A DNA stretch of 64,000 nt from Marinoscillum sp965229915 (GCF_965229915.1 NZ_CBDDJZ010000001.1:992001-1056000); one strand, 5' to 3'; positions 46,539 to 54,655 are shown, counted from the stretch's first letter. Numbers and translations: made by a program. The notes: a model not told the origin generated them from the sequence alone.

Positions 46539-46765
46539 TCATCCGTTAGGTCCTTACCTTTAAACTGTTCTTTGTAAATAGCCTCCCCTTTTCGCAGGAG
46601 TTGCTCAGGTTTCATGTCCAGCATCTCCAGTATTTCCTTCAACTCCGCTTTGCTCGGCGGGGTATTGAGGTACTCAATGATGGTCACCATTTCCTTTTTA
46701 TCTTCTAACAGCTGCAGGGTTTCTCTACTTTTTCTGCATCGTGGATTGTGAAATATGCGGGTCAT
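46259..46765 (-). CDS. ArsC/YfgD-like reductase with read-through tail
   Basis: 168-aa frame from the ATG at 46765. The first ~117 residues are a complete ArsC-family thioredoxin-fold protein: catalytic Cys in HNPRCRKSRETL, MERPIV and KNGKAAIGRPPENVLDIL, where homologs stop. Here no stop follows; translation continues antisense through the DUF4199-like gene (PWGSACLISARNCGF...). The domain may still be functional as arsenate or glutathione-type reductase, with a ~50-residue junk tail. Confidence 0.75.
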   Translation of the reverse strand: MTRIFHNPRCRKSRETLQLLEDKKEMVTIIEYLNTPPSKAELKEILEMLDMKPEQLLRKGEAIYKEQFKGKDLTDDQWIDAMIEYPKLMERPIVTKNGKAAIGRPPENVLDILPWGSACLISARNCGFRKIYVEIKMVKVTATTRLVNKPTPAPFKNWKRPSFAFLYV

Positions 46766-46895
46766 ATTTTCGGTTTTTCTGTACATACAATACTAAGAAG
46801 ATTCCGCAGAGGATAAAAGCATTTGCCAACCACACAAATCAACAAATCTCCACAAGTAAAGAATGTACAAATGCCACATAGCATTTTTCACTAAA

Positions 46896-46926
46896 TTGAT
46901 AGTCGGTTACATGACCGACTAGTTTA
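46896..46926 (+). promoter_or_regulatory. promoter with embedded 22-bp operator-like palindrome
   Basis: TTG at 46896 and TAGTTTA at 46920 resemble -33/-7 boxes. Between and overlapping them lies the palindrome TAGTCGGT (46900-46907), six bases, ACCGACTA (46914-46921), with 18 of 22 positions symmetric. The layout is that of a repressor site, such as for a TetR-type protein, controlling the BNR-propeller gene whose ATG is at 46954. Confidence 0.55.
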
Positions 46927-46953
46927 TTGTTGAAAGTATCGAATAACACGACT

Positions 46954-49860
46954 ATGCGCACGACTCTCCTGGCCTTGATGGTCATACTGATGGTACAAGC
47001 GGACCTTACCGCCCAAAAACGTAAAAAAAACTCCACTCCGGCGGCTACTCCGGCTGCAGATCGCTGGGCTGGCTATCAGCAACGCCAGCAAATCACGGAA
47101 AACTCCTGGGTGAAAAACATCCCCTTTCGCAATGTGGGACCAACCATCATGAGTGGCCGGGTGGTTGACCTGGAGGTAGACCCTACTGATCCTACTCACT
47201 TCTACGTGGCGTATGCTTCAGGTGGACTCTGGGAAACGACCAATGAGGGCACTTCATTTACTCCCCTCTTTGACAATGAAATCGTGATGACGATTGGGGA
47301 TATTGCCGTGGACTGGGAAAATGGTACCATCTACCTGGGCAGTGGTGAAAACAACTCCAGCCGCTCCAGTTACTCCGGTTACGGCCTGTTTAAATCAGCG
47401 GATAATGGTAAAACCTGGGAGCACCTCGGTCTGGAAGAAACACATCACATCGGGCGCGTAATACTCCACCCTTCTGACCCGAATACCCTATGGGTGGCGT
47501 CACTCGGACACCTCTACTCCACCAACCCTGAGCGTGGTGTCTATAAAACGACCGATGGTGGAAAATCCTGGAAAAAGACCCTCTATGTAGATGATCAATC
47601 TGGAATTGTGGAGCTGGTCATCAACCCGTCCAACCCCGATGAACTATTGGCGGCAGCCTGGGAGAAAGACCGCAAGGCCTGGAACTTTGTGGAAGCTGGC
47701 AAAGGATCGGGTATTTACCAATCTACCGATGGTGGTGAAACCTGGACGAACGTCTCAGAAGGAGACTCCGGTTTTCCAGATACCGATGGGATGGGACGGG
47801 TAGGTCTTGCCTATGCTCCATCAGATCCAAACATCGTCTATGCCGTACTGGACAATCAGGACCGTAGAGAAAAGGAAGATGAAGAAACCTATCCAGTCAC
47901 CAGAGAGCTTCTTCGCAACACCACCATGGATGCATTCCTGGCGCTAACAGATGATGACTTGAATGACTTTCTGGATCGCGAACGCTTCCCGAGAGAATAC
48001 AATGCTGTAGACATCAAAGCAGATGCCCAAGCTGGAAAATTAAAACCTCAGGACCTGGTCACCTACCTGGAGGATGCCAACAGCATGCTATTTGACACGC
48101 CAGTGAAAGGTGCGGAAGTCTACCAATCCACTGATGGTGGGCTGTCCTGGTCCAAAACGCACGAAGACTACATTGAGGCACTGGTGTATTCGTATGGCTA
48201 CTATTTTGGACAGATCCGGGTGGACGGTCAAAATCCAGACATCCTTTACACCATGGGGGTGCCATTGGTCAAATCCATGGATGGTGGTAAAACCTGGGAG
48301 ACTACTTCCTCACAGAATGTACACGCTGATCACCATGCTCTTTGGGTTAACCCCAATCGATCGGGTCACCTGATCAATGGAAATGATGGCGGAGTGAACA
48401 TCTCCTACGACTATGGCGAAACCTGGTACAAGTGCAATTCCACGCAAGTGGGCCAGTTCTACTCGATAGCCTATGACATGGCCGAACCCTACAATGTGTA
48501 TGGAGGCCTACAAGACAATGGCGTGTGGAAAGGGCCAAGTACCTACGAGTATTCGTACTCATGGTATGAGGAAGGCAAGTATCCGTACGAACGACTGATG
48601 GGTGGGGATGGTATGCAAGTGGCAATTGATACCCGTACCAATGAGCTGGTATACACTGGCTACCAGTTTGGGAATTACTTCCGCATCAACATGAAAACAG
48701 GTGATCGCCAATACATCACACCGAGTCACCAGCTCGACGAAGAACCTCTCCGATGGAACTGGGAATCTCCAATCATGCTTTCCAGCCACAACCAGGACAT
48801 TGTGTACTTCGGTAGTAACAAGTTTCACCGCAGTATGAACCAGGGTGATGATTTTGAGACGCTTTCTGGCGATCTGACCAAAGGTGGCATTAAAGGAGAT
48901 GTGAGCTATGGTACTTTGACCTCCATCTCCGAGTCTCCCCTGCGATTTGGACTGATCTATACGGGTAGTGACGATGGGCTGGTGCATGTATCCAAAGATG
49001 CCGGCCAGACCTGGACGAATATTTCCACAGGACTGCCGGCGGACTTTTGGGTGGGCAATGTGCAAGCCTCCAGCCATGTGGAGGGACGCGTGTTTGTGAG
49101 TTTTAACGGTTACCGATGGGACAACTTTGAGCCGATGGTCTATGTGTCCAATGACTATGGAAAAAGCTGGACGTCCATTAGTGCCAACTTACCGAAGGAG
49201 CCTGTGAATGTGATCAAAGAAGATCCGAAGGATGCTAACATTCTGTATGTCGGTACGGATCATGGTGCCTATGTGAGCTTGAATATGGGCAAATCTTACA
49301 TGGCGTTTAGTAAAGACTTACCCGCTGTGGCCATTCATGACCTGGCTATACATCCAAGAGAAAATGACTTGATCCTGGGTTCACACGGCCGATCGATATT
49401 CATTGCAGATGTGACCGCTTTACAGCAGCTACCCGCTACTGAAGCAGCAGTGAAGGTATTCCGTGCCGAAGGAGCTACCTTCTCCGATCGGTGGGGTGAC
49501 AAAGGCTATTATTGGGGTGATCCGTATGAGCCCTCCACTACTCTGGAGATCTTTACACGATCATCAGGAACGGCCACTTTGACCATCACCAAAGATGACC
49601 TAACGCTTAAAGAATGGACAGCCGATGTAGATGCCGGACTAAACTACATCGACTATGACTTCACCATTGCGGCAAGCGCAGCCCCAGAACTGCAGCAAGC
49701 ACTGGAACTGGAAGAAGACCTGGAAGCAAAGGAAAATGGCTCTTACTACCTGCAGTCGGGAGATTATACCCTGAGAGTGATGGTAGGTGGTGCAAGTGCG
49801 AGTGAAACACTAAGCATCAAAGAACCGCGAGAGCGACCAAAAAGAAAAGGCAGCAAATAA
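46954..49860 (+). CDS. large secreted BNR/sortilin-like beta-propeller protein
   Basis: 968 aa from the ATG at 46954 (a TTG at 46927 is upstream). Signal peptide RTTLLALMVILMVQADLTAQ. Many BNR/Asp-box turns (SADNGKTWEHL, TTDGGKSWKK, STDGGETWTN, SMDGGKTWET, DYGKSWTS) define one or two sortilin/VPS10-type propellers of the kind annotated as glycosyl-hydrolase-like WD40/YVTN/BNR proteins. A short beta domain follows (~815-960). No sorting domain is seen. Probably periplasmic or surface; substrate unknown. Preceded by an operator-like palindrome. Confidence 0.9.
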   Translation: MRTTLLALMVILMVQADLTAQKRKKNSTPAATPAADRWAGYQQRQQITENSWVKNIPFRNVGPTIMSGRVVDLEVDPTDPTHFYVAYASGGLWETTNEGTSFTPLFDNEIVMTIGDIAVDWENGTIYLGSGENNSSRSSYSGYGLFKSADNGKTWEHLGLEETHHIGRVILHPSDPNTLWVASLGHLYSTNPERGVYKTTDGGKSWKKTLYVDDQSGIVELVINPSNPDELLAAAWEKDRKAWNFVEAGKGSGIYQSTDGGETWTNVSEGDSGFPDTDGMGRVGLAYAPSDPNIVYAVLDNQDRREKEDEETYPVTRELLRNTTMDAFLALTDDDLNDFLDRERFPREYNAVDIKADAQAGKLKPQDLVTYLEDANSMLFDTPVKGAEVYQSTDGGLSWSKTHEDYIEALVYSYGYYFGQIRVDGQNPDILYTMGVPLVKSMDGGKTWETTSSQNVHADHHALWVNPNRSGHLINGNDGGVNISYDYGETWYKCNSTQVGQFYSIAYDMAEPYNVYGGLQDNGVWKGPSTYEYSYSWYEEGKYPYERLMGGDGMQVAIDTRTNELVYTGYQFGNYFRINMKTGDRQYITPSHQLDEEPLRWNWESPIMLSSHNQDIVYFGSNKFHRSMNQGDDFETLSGDLTKGGIKGDVSYGTLTSISESPLRFGLIYTGSDDGLVHVSKDAGQTWTNISTGLPADFWVGNVQASSHVEGRVFVSFNGYRWDNFEPMVYVSNDYGKSWTSISANLPKEPVNVIKEDPKDANILYVGTDHGAYVSLNMGKSYMAFSKDLPAVAIHDLAIHPRENDLILGSHGRSIFIADVTALQQLPATEAAVKVFRAEGATFSDRWGDKGYYWGDPYEPSTTLEIFTRSSGTATLTITKDDLTLKEWTADVDAGLNYIDYDFTIAASAAPELQQALELEEDLEAKENGSYYLQSGDYTLRVMVGGASASETLSIKEPRERPKRKGSK

Positions 49861-49877
49861 ATACTGCTCTAGCTAAA

Positions 49878-49924
49878 GAATTCAATTGGCTTGCCCGATC
49901 TATGGAGGGTGGTCAATTGAATTC
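49878..49924 (+). terminator. inverted repeat after the propeller gene
   Basis: GAATTCAATTG (49878-49888) and CAATTGAATTC (49914-49924) form an 11-bp perfect stem with a 25-base loop, followed by CTTTTG. It starts 18 bp after the stop and may act as terminator or 3' stabiliser. Confidence 0.5.
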
Positions 49925-50131
49925 CTTTTGTATGGCTTTGCAACTGGATAAAGTCTCTTACTAACTAATAAGTGTTTAAGTAAGAGTGGCTATCTAATTA
50001 AACCGAAGCTGACTACCTTATTTGGAATGATTTGTGCTCAATCTACTCTGTAGCTAATTCACGCCCTCAAATGGCTCACTGTCTATGGGTTTAATCCGAC
50101 TTTGAGTAAGCCCCCTATCTTTTCCCTAAAT

Positions 50132-50226
50132 GATACCTATCAAAATTCAGTAAGATACCTATCTCCTTTGCTTTAGATAGGTATCGTTTTTGCTACACTA
50201 CCGCAAAGGTCGACCTATTCATAGGT
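50132..50226. repeat. cluster of GATACCTATC repeats, including a terminator-like stem
   Basis: GATACCTATC occurs at 50132 and 50154, its inverse GATAGGTATC at 50176, and ACCTATTCATAGGT at 50213-50226. Copies two and three pair over 11 bp with a 10-base loop and are followed by GTTTTTG, a good plus-strand terminator; copy one could pair instead. The rest of the 49861-50339 gap shows only a direct repeat TGTGCAGACAC/GTGTGCAGACC before the HU gene. Confidence 0.6.
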
Positions 50227-50339
50227 ATGTGCAGACACACTTTACCTTGTGTGCAGACCATAAAGCCTCTGGTTCCCAGTTGAGTGTCGGTAGGTTGACC
50301 TTTAACAGCGTATGGTGTAACTCTTAAAACTCAATGATC

Positions 50340-50747
50340 ATGGCAGTATCCTATAAAGTAGTCAGTAAAAGACCCGGCGGCCTGGCCGGCGAAAATCCAC
50401 CCAAATATTATCCCGTGGTAACGAAGCGATCCCTGGTGGATACCAGAGATCTGGCCGAAGAGATTAGTAGTCGCAATAGTTTCAGCACGGCAGATGTGAT
50501 CGGCATCATTGAGTCATTGATTCAAATGGTTCCCGAAAAGCTGCAGCAGGGAAGCAACGTACGTCTGGATGGGTTTGGCACTTTTAGTCTTCACGTATCG
50601 GCCGTAGGCCAGGAAGATCCAGCCAAGGTCACCAAACGAGACATAACTAAGGTGAAGATGGCCTTCCTGCCAAGCAAGCACATCAAAAAGAAACTCACCG
50701 GAACCACATTTACTAAAGTACCCAAAAGCAGAAGGAAAACAGGTTAA
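50340..50747 (+). CDS. HU-family DNA-binding protein (HU_HIG type)
   Basis: 135 aa from the ATG at 50340 (an ATG two codons earlier is possible). N-terminal VSYKVVSKRPGG and the HU-like core (TRDLAEEISSRNSFSTADVIGIIESLIQMVPEKLQQGSNVRLDGFGTFSL) are typical of the Bacteroidota histone-like HU_HIG family, longer than classical HU by an N- and a C-terminal extension. It bends or coats DNA. Ends tail-to-tail with a zinc-ribbon gene, 0.5 kb from the integrase gene. Confidence 0.92.
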   Translation: MAVSYKVVSKRPGGLAGENPPKYYPVVTKRSLVDTRDLAEEISSRNSFSTADVIGIIESLIQMVPEKLQQGSNVRLDGFGTFSLHVSAVGQEDPAKVTKRDITKVKMAFLPSKHIKKKLTGTTFTKVPKSRRKTG

Positions 50748-51160
50748 CCACCCCATGGATTGACCTGGTACTGATCCATGTAGTTTTGCTTCTGGATGAT
50801 GAGCGCCTTTTCTTTTCCATTGTCATGAATGGGTGCAAAGCCATAGTCGTAACAGAAATAGTATGTGAGCTTGGTGGTGAAAAATTGCCCTGAATAGTAT
50901 TTGTAATCATACCCTTTGATTTCCAGGACTTCCCTTCTTACAGTGGCCTTTCCTTCGGGGCATAGATCTTTTAGGATTCGTCGATTCTTCCTTATCTGTG
51001 CATTGACATTGGCCATGTAGCGCTCATCGGCTCGTTTATGCCTGTTGTGATAAGCATTTCTACACTGTGCATCGCAGAATTTCTGATCCAGGCGTCCCAG
51101 GAGAGGCTTCTCACAGTGGAGGCAGGTTCGCGCTTCATTGATATCTGTTCCAAAAGTCAT
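50744..51160 (-). CDS. small zinc-ribbon protein (paralog of 17573-17932)
   Basis: 138 aa from the ATG at 51160. CLHCEKPLLGRLDQKFCDAQC gives the same two CxxC/CxxxC-like pairs as its paralog, followed by a basic helix (NAQIRKNRRILKDL) and the YYFCYDYGFAPI end. Longer by a C-terminal tail of ~18 residues. It is divergent from the integrase gene and next to a HU gene; whether it affects recombination is unknown. Confidence 0.82.
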   Translation of the reverse strand: MTFGTDINEARTCLHCEKPLLGRLDQKFCDAQCRNAYHNRHKRADERYMANVNAQIRKNRRILKDLCPEGKATVRREVLEIKGYDYKYYSGQFFTTKLTYYFCYDYGFAPIHDNGKEKALIIQKQNYMDQYQVNPWGG

Positions 51161-51203
51161 AAACTGCAATTAAACCACTATAGTAAACATTATTCATTTT
51201 ATT

Positions 51204-51232
51204 AAATGCTTAGATACGTATATAAATGCTTA
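51204..51232. repeat. direct repeat AAATGCTTA upstream of the integrase
   Basis: AAATGCTTA at 51204-51212 and 51224-51232, spaced 20 bp (about two turns), 41 bp upstream of the integrase ATG. The second copy is part of the palindrome GCTTAAGC. Candidate regulatory site for the recombinase gene. Confidence 0.4.
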
Positions 51233-51272
51233 AGCAAATGACTAATGCCTCCTTTTTTACCTATTTGCATTC

Positions 51273-52409
51273 ATGAATCCAACCAAAGAACGTCATATCA
51301 CTTTAAAACACCTGGTCATAGGTGGTGAACGGATGATTGGCTTGCAATTCTACCCTGACAAGGTCATTCATGCGATGGTGAAAAAGTTTCCTGGTGTGAA
51401 GTGGAGCCATACGTTTCAAATGGTGGTGCTTCCGAATAACCAGAAGATACTTACGGCCATTTTTGAAACTTTCAAGGGAGTAGCCTGGGTAAATACCAGC
51501 TCTTTCTTTGTGAACCGACCAGTGAACAGTGGTAATGAACCATTGAGTGTGGATGCTTACAGGCAGCGTCCGAAAAATCCAAAATGGAAACATTGCCCAG
51601 AGGAGTTTTATCAAAAACTGGAGATCAGAAAATACGCCCTCAACACGGCCAAAATCTACATCAGCATGTTTGAGCGCTTCATAAACCATTTTAAAGAAGT
51701 GGAGAATCCCATGCACATCTCCGAACAACAGGTGAAGCAATTCCTGCAACACTTAGTGCAAGAACGGCGGTCGGACAGTTACATCAACCAGGCAATCAAT
51801 GCCATTAAGTTTTACTACGAAGTGGTCAAGGAAATGCCCAATCGCTTCTATGATGTAGAGCGGCCAATTAAAAAGGAAACATTACCCAAAGTGATCAGTA
51901 AAGAGAGTGTTTTCAAAATGATCGACTGCTGCAGCAACATCAAGCACAGATGCATCATCGGGCTGCTGTACTCCGCAGGCCTAAGAAGAAATGAGCTGCT
52001 CAATCTGAGGTTGGAAGATATTGATAGTGAAAGGATGGTGATTGTAATTAAAAACAGCAAGGGCAATAAGGATAGACTGACCTTGCTTAGTTCTCGACTT
52101 TTAAAAGATCTAAGGAAGTATTATCAAATTCACAAACCCAAACACTTCTTATTTGAAGCTCCGAATGGAGCTAGGTATAGTGCTGCCAGTGTGTCCAAAA
52201 TAGTCAGACGTTCAGCTGAGAAGGTGAAAATCAATAAGCGAGTCACTCCTCATGTTTTGAGACATTCATTTGCCACCCATCTATTGGAAAGTGGTACGGA
52301 TTTACGTTATATCCAAACTCTTCTAGGTCACAATTCAAGCAGAACTACGGAAATCTACACCCATGTCGCAGTAAATGGTTTGGCATCCATCAAAAATCCA
52401 CTAGATTAG
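51273..52409 (+). CDS. tyrosine recombinase of an integron-like cassette array
   Basis: 378 aa. Residues 1-~105 are an extra N-terminal domain (GGERMIGLQFYPDKVIHAMV, FKGVAWVNTSSFF) seen in many Bacteroidota integrases. A SAM-like DNA-binding domain (~108-190) and the catalytic domain follow, with R238 (AGLRRNELL), K263, H327-x-x-R330, H353 and nucleophile Y362. The spacing to HxLR is XerC/D-like and lacks the extra helix that marks true IntI, although the end THVAVNGLASIKNPLD resembles IntI and relatives. It points toward five attC-like cassettes whose first boundary is 47 bp beyond its stop, so it is the likely recombinase for them (inference). Confidence 0.9.
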   Translation: MNPTKERHITLKHLVIGGERMIGLQFYPDKVIHAMVKKFPGVKWSHTFQMVVLPNNQKILTAIFETFKGVAWVNTSSFFVNRPVNSGNEPLSVDAYRQRPKNPKWKHCPEEFYQKLEIRKYALNTAKIYISMFERFINHFKEVENPMHISEQQVKQFLQHLVQERRSDSYINQAINAIKFYYEVVKEMPNRFYDVERPIKKETLPKVISKESVFKMIDCCSNIKHRCIIGLLYSAGLRRNELLNLRLEDIDSERMVIVIKNSKGNKDRLTLLSSRLLKDLRKYYQIHKPKHFLFEAPNGARYSAASVSKIVRRSAEKVKINKRVTPHVLRHSFATHLLESGTDLRYIQTLLGHNSSRTTEIYTHVAVNGLASIKNPLD

Positions 52410-52423
52410 TCAAGACATAGTGC

Positions 52424-52465
52424 GTATATGTTGCACAAGTGCAACATATACATACGTTGTGAATC
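52424..52465 (+). other. candidate attI (primary recombination site)
   Basis: A perfect dyad GTATATGTTGC - ACAAGT - GCAACATATAC (52424-52451), with the 11-6-11 geometry of Xer-type core sites, starts 15 bp after the integrase stop. Four bases later GTTGTGAAT (52456-52464) begins the first cassette; its inverse ATTCACAAC starts the first attC (53058). CAAC at 52442 and GTTG at 52456 form a possible simple site around the crossover. Confidence 0.6.
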
Positions 52466-53056
52466 ATCTTTGGTTTCTTCTACCGACCCCAGTCCATTTT
52501 TTCATCAAATAAGATACCAAGCTGTAGGCATCTGAACCGTCCTAACCGCTTGAGTTTGAACCTTCATCTTGTAGCTCAACTCTGTCATTTCCAAAGGAAC
52601 TTCATCGCTAAATCAACTTCATCTCAGTTAGTATCTAGTCGCCAAAGTGGCCCATCAGATGGAACGCCTGCATAACCTGATTCCTCCGTCAGAAACAGAT
52701 TAGTTATCTACTTACTTCGTGCTATCGCGAATAGGCCAAACTGCCGGATTTAGGAACTTTCTACAAAACGGCGTTGTTTTCAGCTTTGCAGTGAACCTCC
52801 GGCAGTGCTTAAACGATGGAAGAAGTAGGAAGCTTTGCTTAAGCAGGTAGCGCAGGGTTGGAAGCATCTGCCAGGTTAACAGCTTTTAGCTGAAAACTGA
52901 TGATTTACCAAGAAGGCGGGCAGGCCCGGCGGAATACCGGGGTGAGCGCAGGCTTTGTGGGTGGAAGGATTATTCCGCCTTGATTTTTGCCTACTTTTCA
53001 TCTAAGGAAAAGTAGGGGCCCCTCGGCCTGAGGGATGTACTAACAAGCAAAAGACG
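52457..53056 (+). other. gene-free body of first cassette with attC relic
   Basis: 600 bp without a convincing gene. It includes a partial attC left end (GCGAATAGGCCAAACTGCC, 52728-52746), an inverted repeat ACTGCCGGA/TCCGGCAGT (52740-52748, 52798-52806), GGCGGAATA/TATTCCGCC (52928-52936, 52971-52979) and CTACTTTTC/GAAAAGTAG (52991-52999, 53007-53015). Probably fused remains of more than one cassette. Confidence 0.5.
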
Positions 53057-53294
53057 AATTCACAACAAGCGCTGATCCGCCATGTGTCTTATCATCATTT
53101 GACGCTGAATCAAAACCTGACCGCTTACTGCTCATTCTGAAATTTCTTCACACTATTTACCTGAAGTGCTTCTGGAGGAAAACTTGCATTACGCAGTTCT
53201 TTGTAGATACTGTTGTGGGGATTGAGCAGTTTCACTACTTTAGAGTATTCTAGCTATCTCGGGACACACAGCGGATAGCTTGGCGTTAGCTGCC
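53057..53294 (+). other. attC-like site 0
   Basis: Left core ATTCACAAC (53058-53066), stem arm GCTGATCCGCCATGTGTC (53071-53088), conserved ACGCAG motif (53191), right arm GGGACACACAGCGGATAGC (53261-53279), spacer TTGGC, right core G|TTAGCTGCC (crossover G at 53285). Length to crossover 229 bp, the same as the other sites. Arms pair with single-base bulges. Confidence 0.75.
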
Positions 53295-53304
53295 AGAACC
53301 TCAC

Positions 53305-53940
53305 ATGAGAAAATTCATCACCCCATTCAACTTCATCGCTTTACTCCTTTTTGGATTGGGAGTTTATGGAGTTATGGAACCTGGAACATGGGGGTTCGGG
53401 CTCTTGGCAACTTTCTATTTCATTCCAATTGCATTGCTAATATTCGGTCTGGATTCATTTATCCGGAACATCACAAACAGAAGGAACCAATATATAAGCG
53501 AATTCATTATTATTGGAGTACTTTACTTTTCATATGAATACTCCGAACGCTCAAAAACGTTCATAATTCCAGATAACCCAACATATGAATTCGTAGTAAC
53601 TATCTACAACCTAGAGAACCAACAAGAACTACCTACCTCAATATTCACTTGGAACTACGAAATGGCTATCCCTGAAAATGGAATCATCTTAACGTCATCC
53701 TCAAAGTTTAGCGATCTTCCAAGCACAACTATTCGGACTGCCTCGGGGATCAGTTTAAATGACAGAAATAAAAGCACCGAACTTTGTTTTGGACGAGTTG
53801 GATCAGGAACGCTTAACTGCGGAACCCTGAAATTTGACTATGCTGCTTGGAAGATTGACAAAGGGGGTGCAATTTCTTACTCAAGCAACGACATCAAAAC
53901 ACTCGAAAGAAGGCTCTGTCAACTGATAAACCCGGATTGA
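53305..53940 (+). CDS. cassette gene 1: small membrane protein
   Basis: 211 aa. Two N-terminal membrane helices (~8-27 and 31-50), perhaps a third at ~66-80, then a soluble beta-rich domain with cysteines (CFGRVGSGTLNCG). The ATG is only 20 bp inside the cassette start, so there is little room for its own promoter. AT-richer than the chromosomal genes around. No family recognised; immunity or defence roles are frequent among cassette genes but nothing here proves it. Confidence 0.72.
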   Translation: MRKFITPFNFIALLLFGLGVYGVMEPGTWGFGLLATFYFIPIALLIFGLDSFIRNITNRRNQYISEFIIIGVLYFSYEYSERSKTFIIPDNPTYEFVVTIYNLENQQELPTSIFTWNYEMAIPENGIILTSSSKFSDLPSTTIRTASGISLNDRNKSTELCFGRVGSGTLNCGTLKFDYAAWKIDKGGAISYSSNDIKTLERRLCQLINPD

Positions 53941-53945
53941 AATCC

Positions 53946-54185
53946 GGCAGCTAACAGACACTATCGGTTATGTGCCAAACTGCCTCTTTGCCAGCCTTAT
54001 CGGGACTTGACCGCTCCAGTACACCTTCTGAAAGTTCATCGCTTTAGGATGCTTCTGTGGTTCTGGATTTTTACTTTCTGAACGCAGTGCCTTGTGGAAA
54101 CCGTTGTGCTTCTGGTGCACTTCCGCTATTTTAGCTGTACTTGCCAACTGTGGGCACACAAACCGATAGTTGAGCGTTAGCATCA
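53946..54185 (+). other. attC-like site 1
   Basis: Left core GGCAGCTAAC (53946-53955), exact inverse of the cassette start GTTAGCTGCC. Arms ACTATCGGTTATGTGCC (53960-53976) and GGCACACAAACCGATAGT (54153-54170) pair fully except one extra base in the right arm, as with extrahelical bases of attC. Motif AACGCAGTGC at 54081. Crossover G at 54176. Confidence 0.82.
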
Positions 54186-54655
54186 ATAAATCTTCTAAAC
54201 GGATAATTTTGGAATTCGGAATTGGTCAACACTCTAATCTAACAACCCAACAAACTGGTTGGATTAACGAACTTTCTGAAGAACTCAATTCCTTTCTAAA
54301 TGAACGCAATTTTGGCGATGGTCTGGCAGAATTGGTAATTGGATTAATAGTTGTTAAGCCTGAATTCGAAGCTTTTGCGAAACCTAAACGTCCACGATAT
54401 TTTCCTGGTGAAAGATCTTTCACAACAGAAGGAATTACAATCAACACTTTGAATTGCGCTGAAATCGATGTGAAAATTGACTTTCAGGATGCAATTAAGC
54501 TGGAACGCTTGGAGCTTTTGCAGTTATTATCCGAACGAATCATTGAACAGTTACCTTCATTGACAAGACTATCTAAACTAAAGGATTTTGACTTTGGAGC
54601 CTTTGAACTAGAAATAACAAAGTTTCTTCGAAGCAAAAACTACCTGAAAAACTGA
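54170..54655 (+). CDS. cassette gene 2: hypothetical protein without own start codon
   Basis: 161 codons. The frame contains no ATG. The first possible start is TTG at 54170, inside the preceding attC and 7 bp before the cassette boundary; the next is TTG at codon 15. As read, the sequence KRIILEFGIGQHSN...TGWINELSEELNSFLN looks like a small soluble alpha/beta protein. The stop TGA forms part of its attC left core. Possible non-standard start (ATA/ATT) or truncation. Confidence 0.65.
   Translation: MSVSINKSSKRIILEFGIGQHSNLTTQQTGWINELSEELNSFLNERNFGDGLAELVIGLIVVKPEFEAFAKPKRPRYFPGERSFTTEGITINTLNCAEIDVKIDFQDAIKLERLELLQLLSERIIEQLPSLTRLSKLKDFDFGAFELEITKFLRSKNYLKN

Noticed and set aside
51273..52409. 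Classical class of IntI integron integrase
   Set aside because: Lacks the IntI-specific insertion and has a long N-terminal domain; called only integron-like.
52424..52451. Dyad after the integrase as an ordinary terminator
   Set aside because: The loop would be only two bases and no T-run follows; 11-6-11 geometry fits a protein-binding or recombination site better.
53280..53537. 85-codon frame overlapping cassette gene 1
   Set aside because: Starts inside the attC core and runs out of frame over the membrane protein gene; the 211-residue product is far more protein-like.
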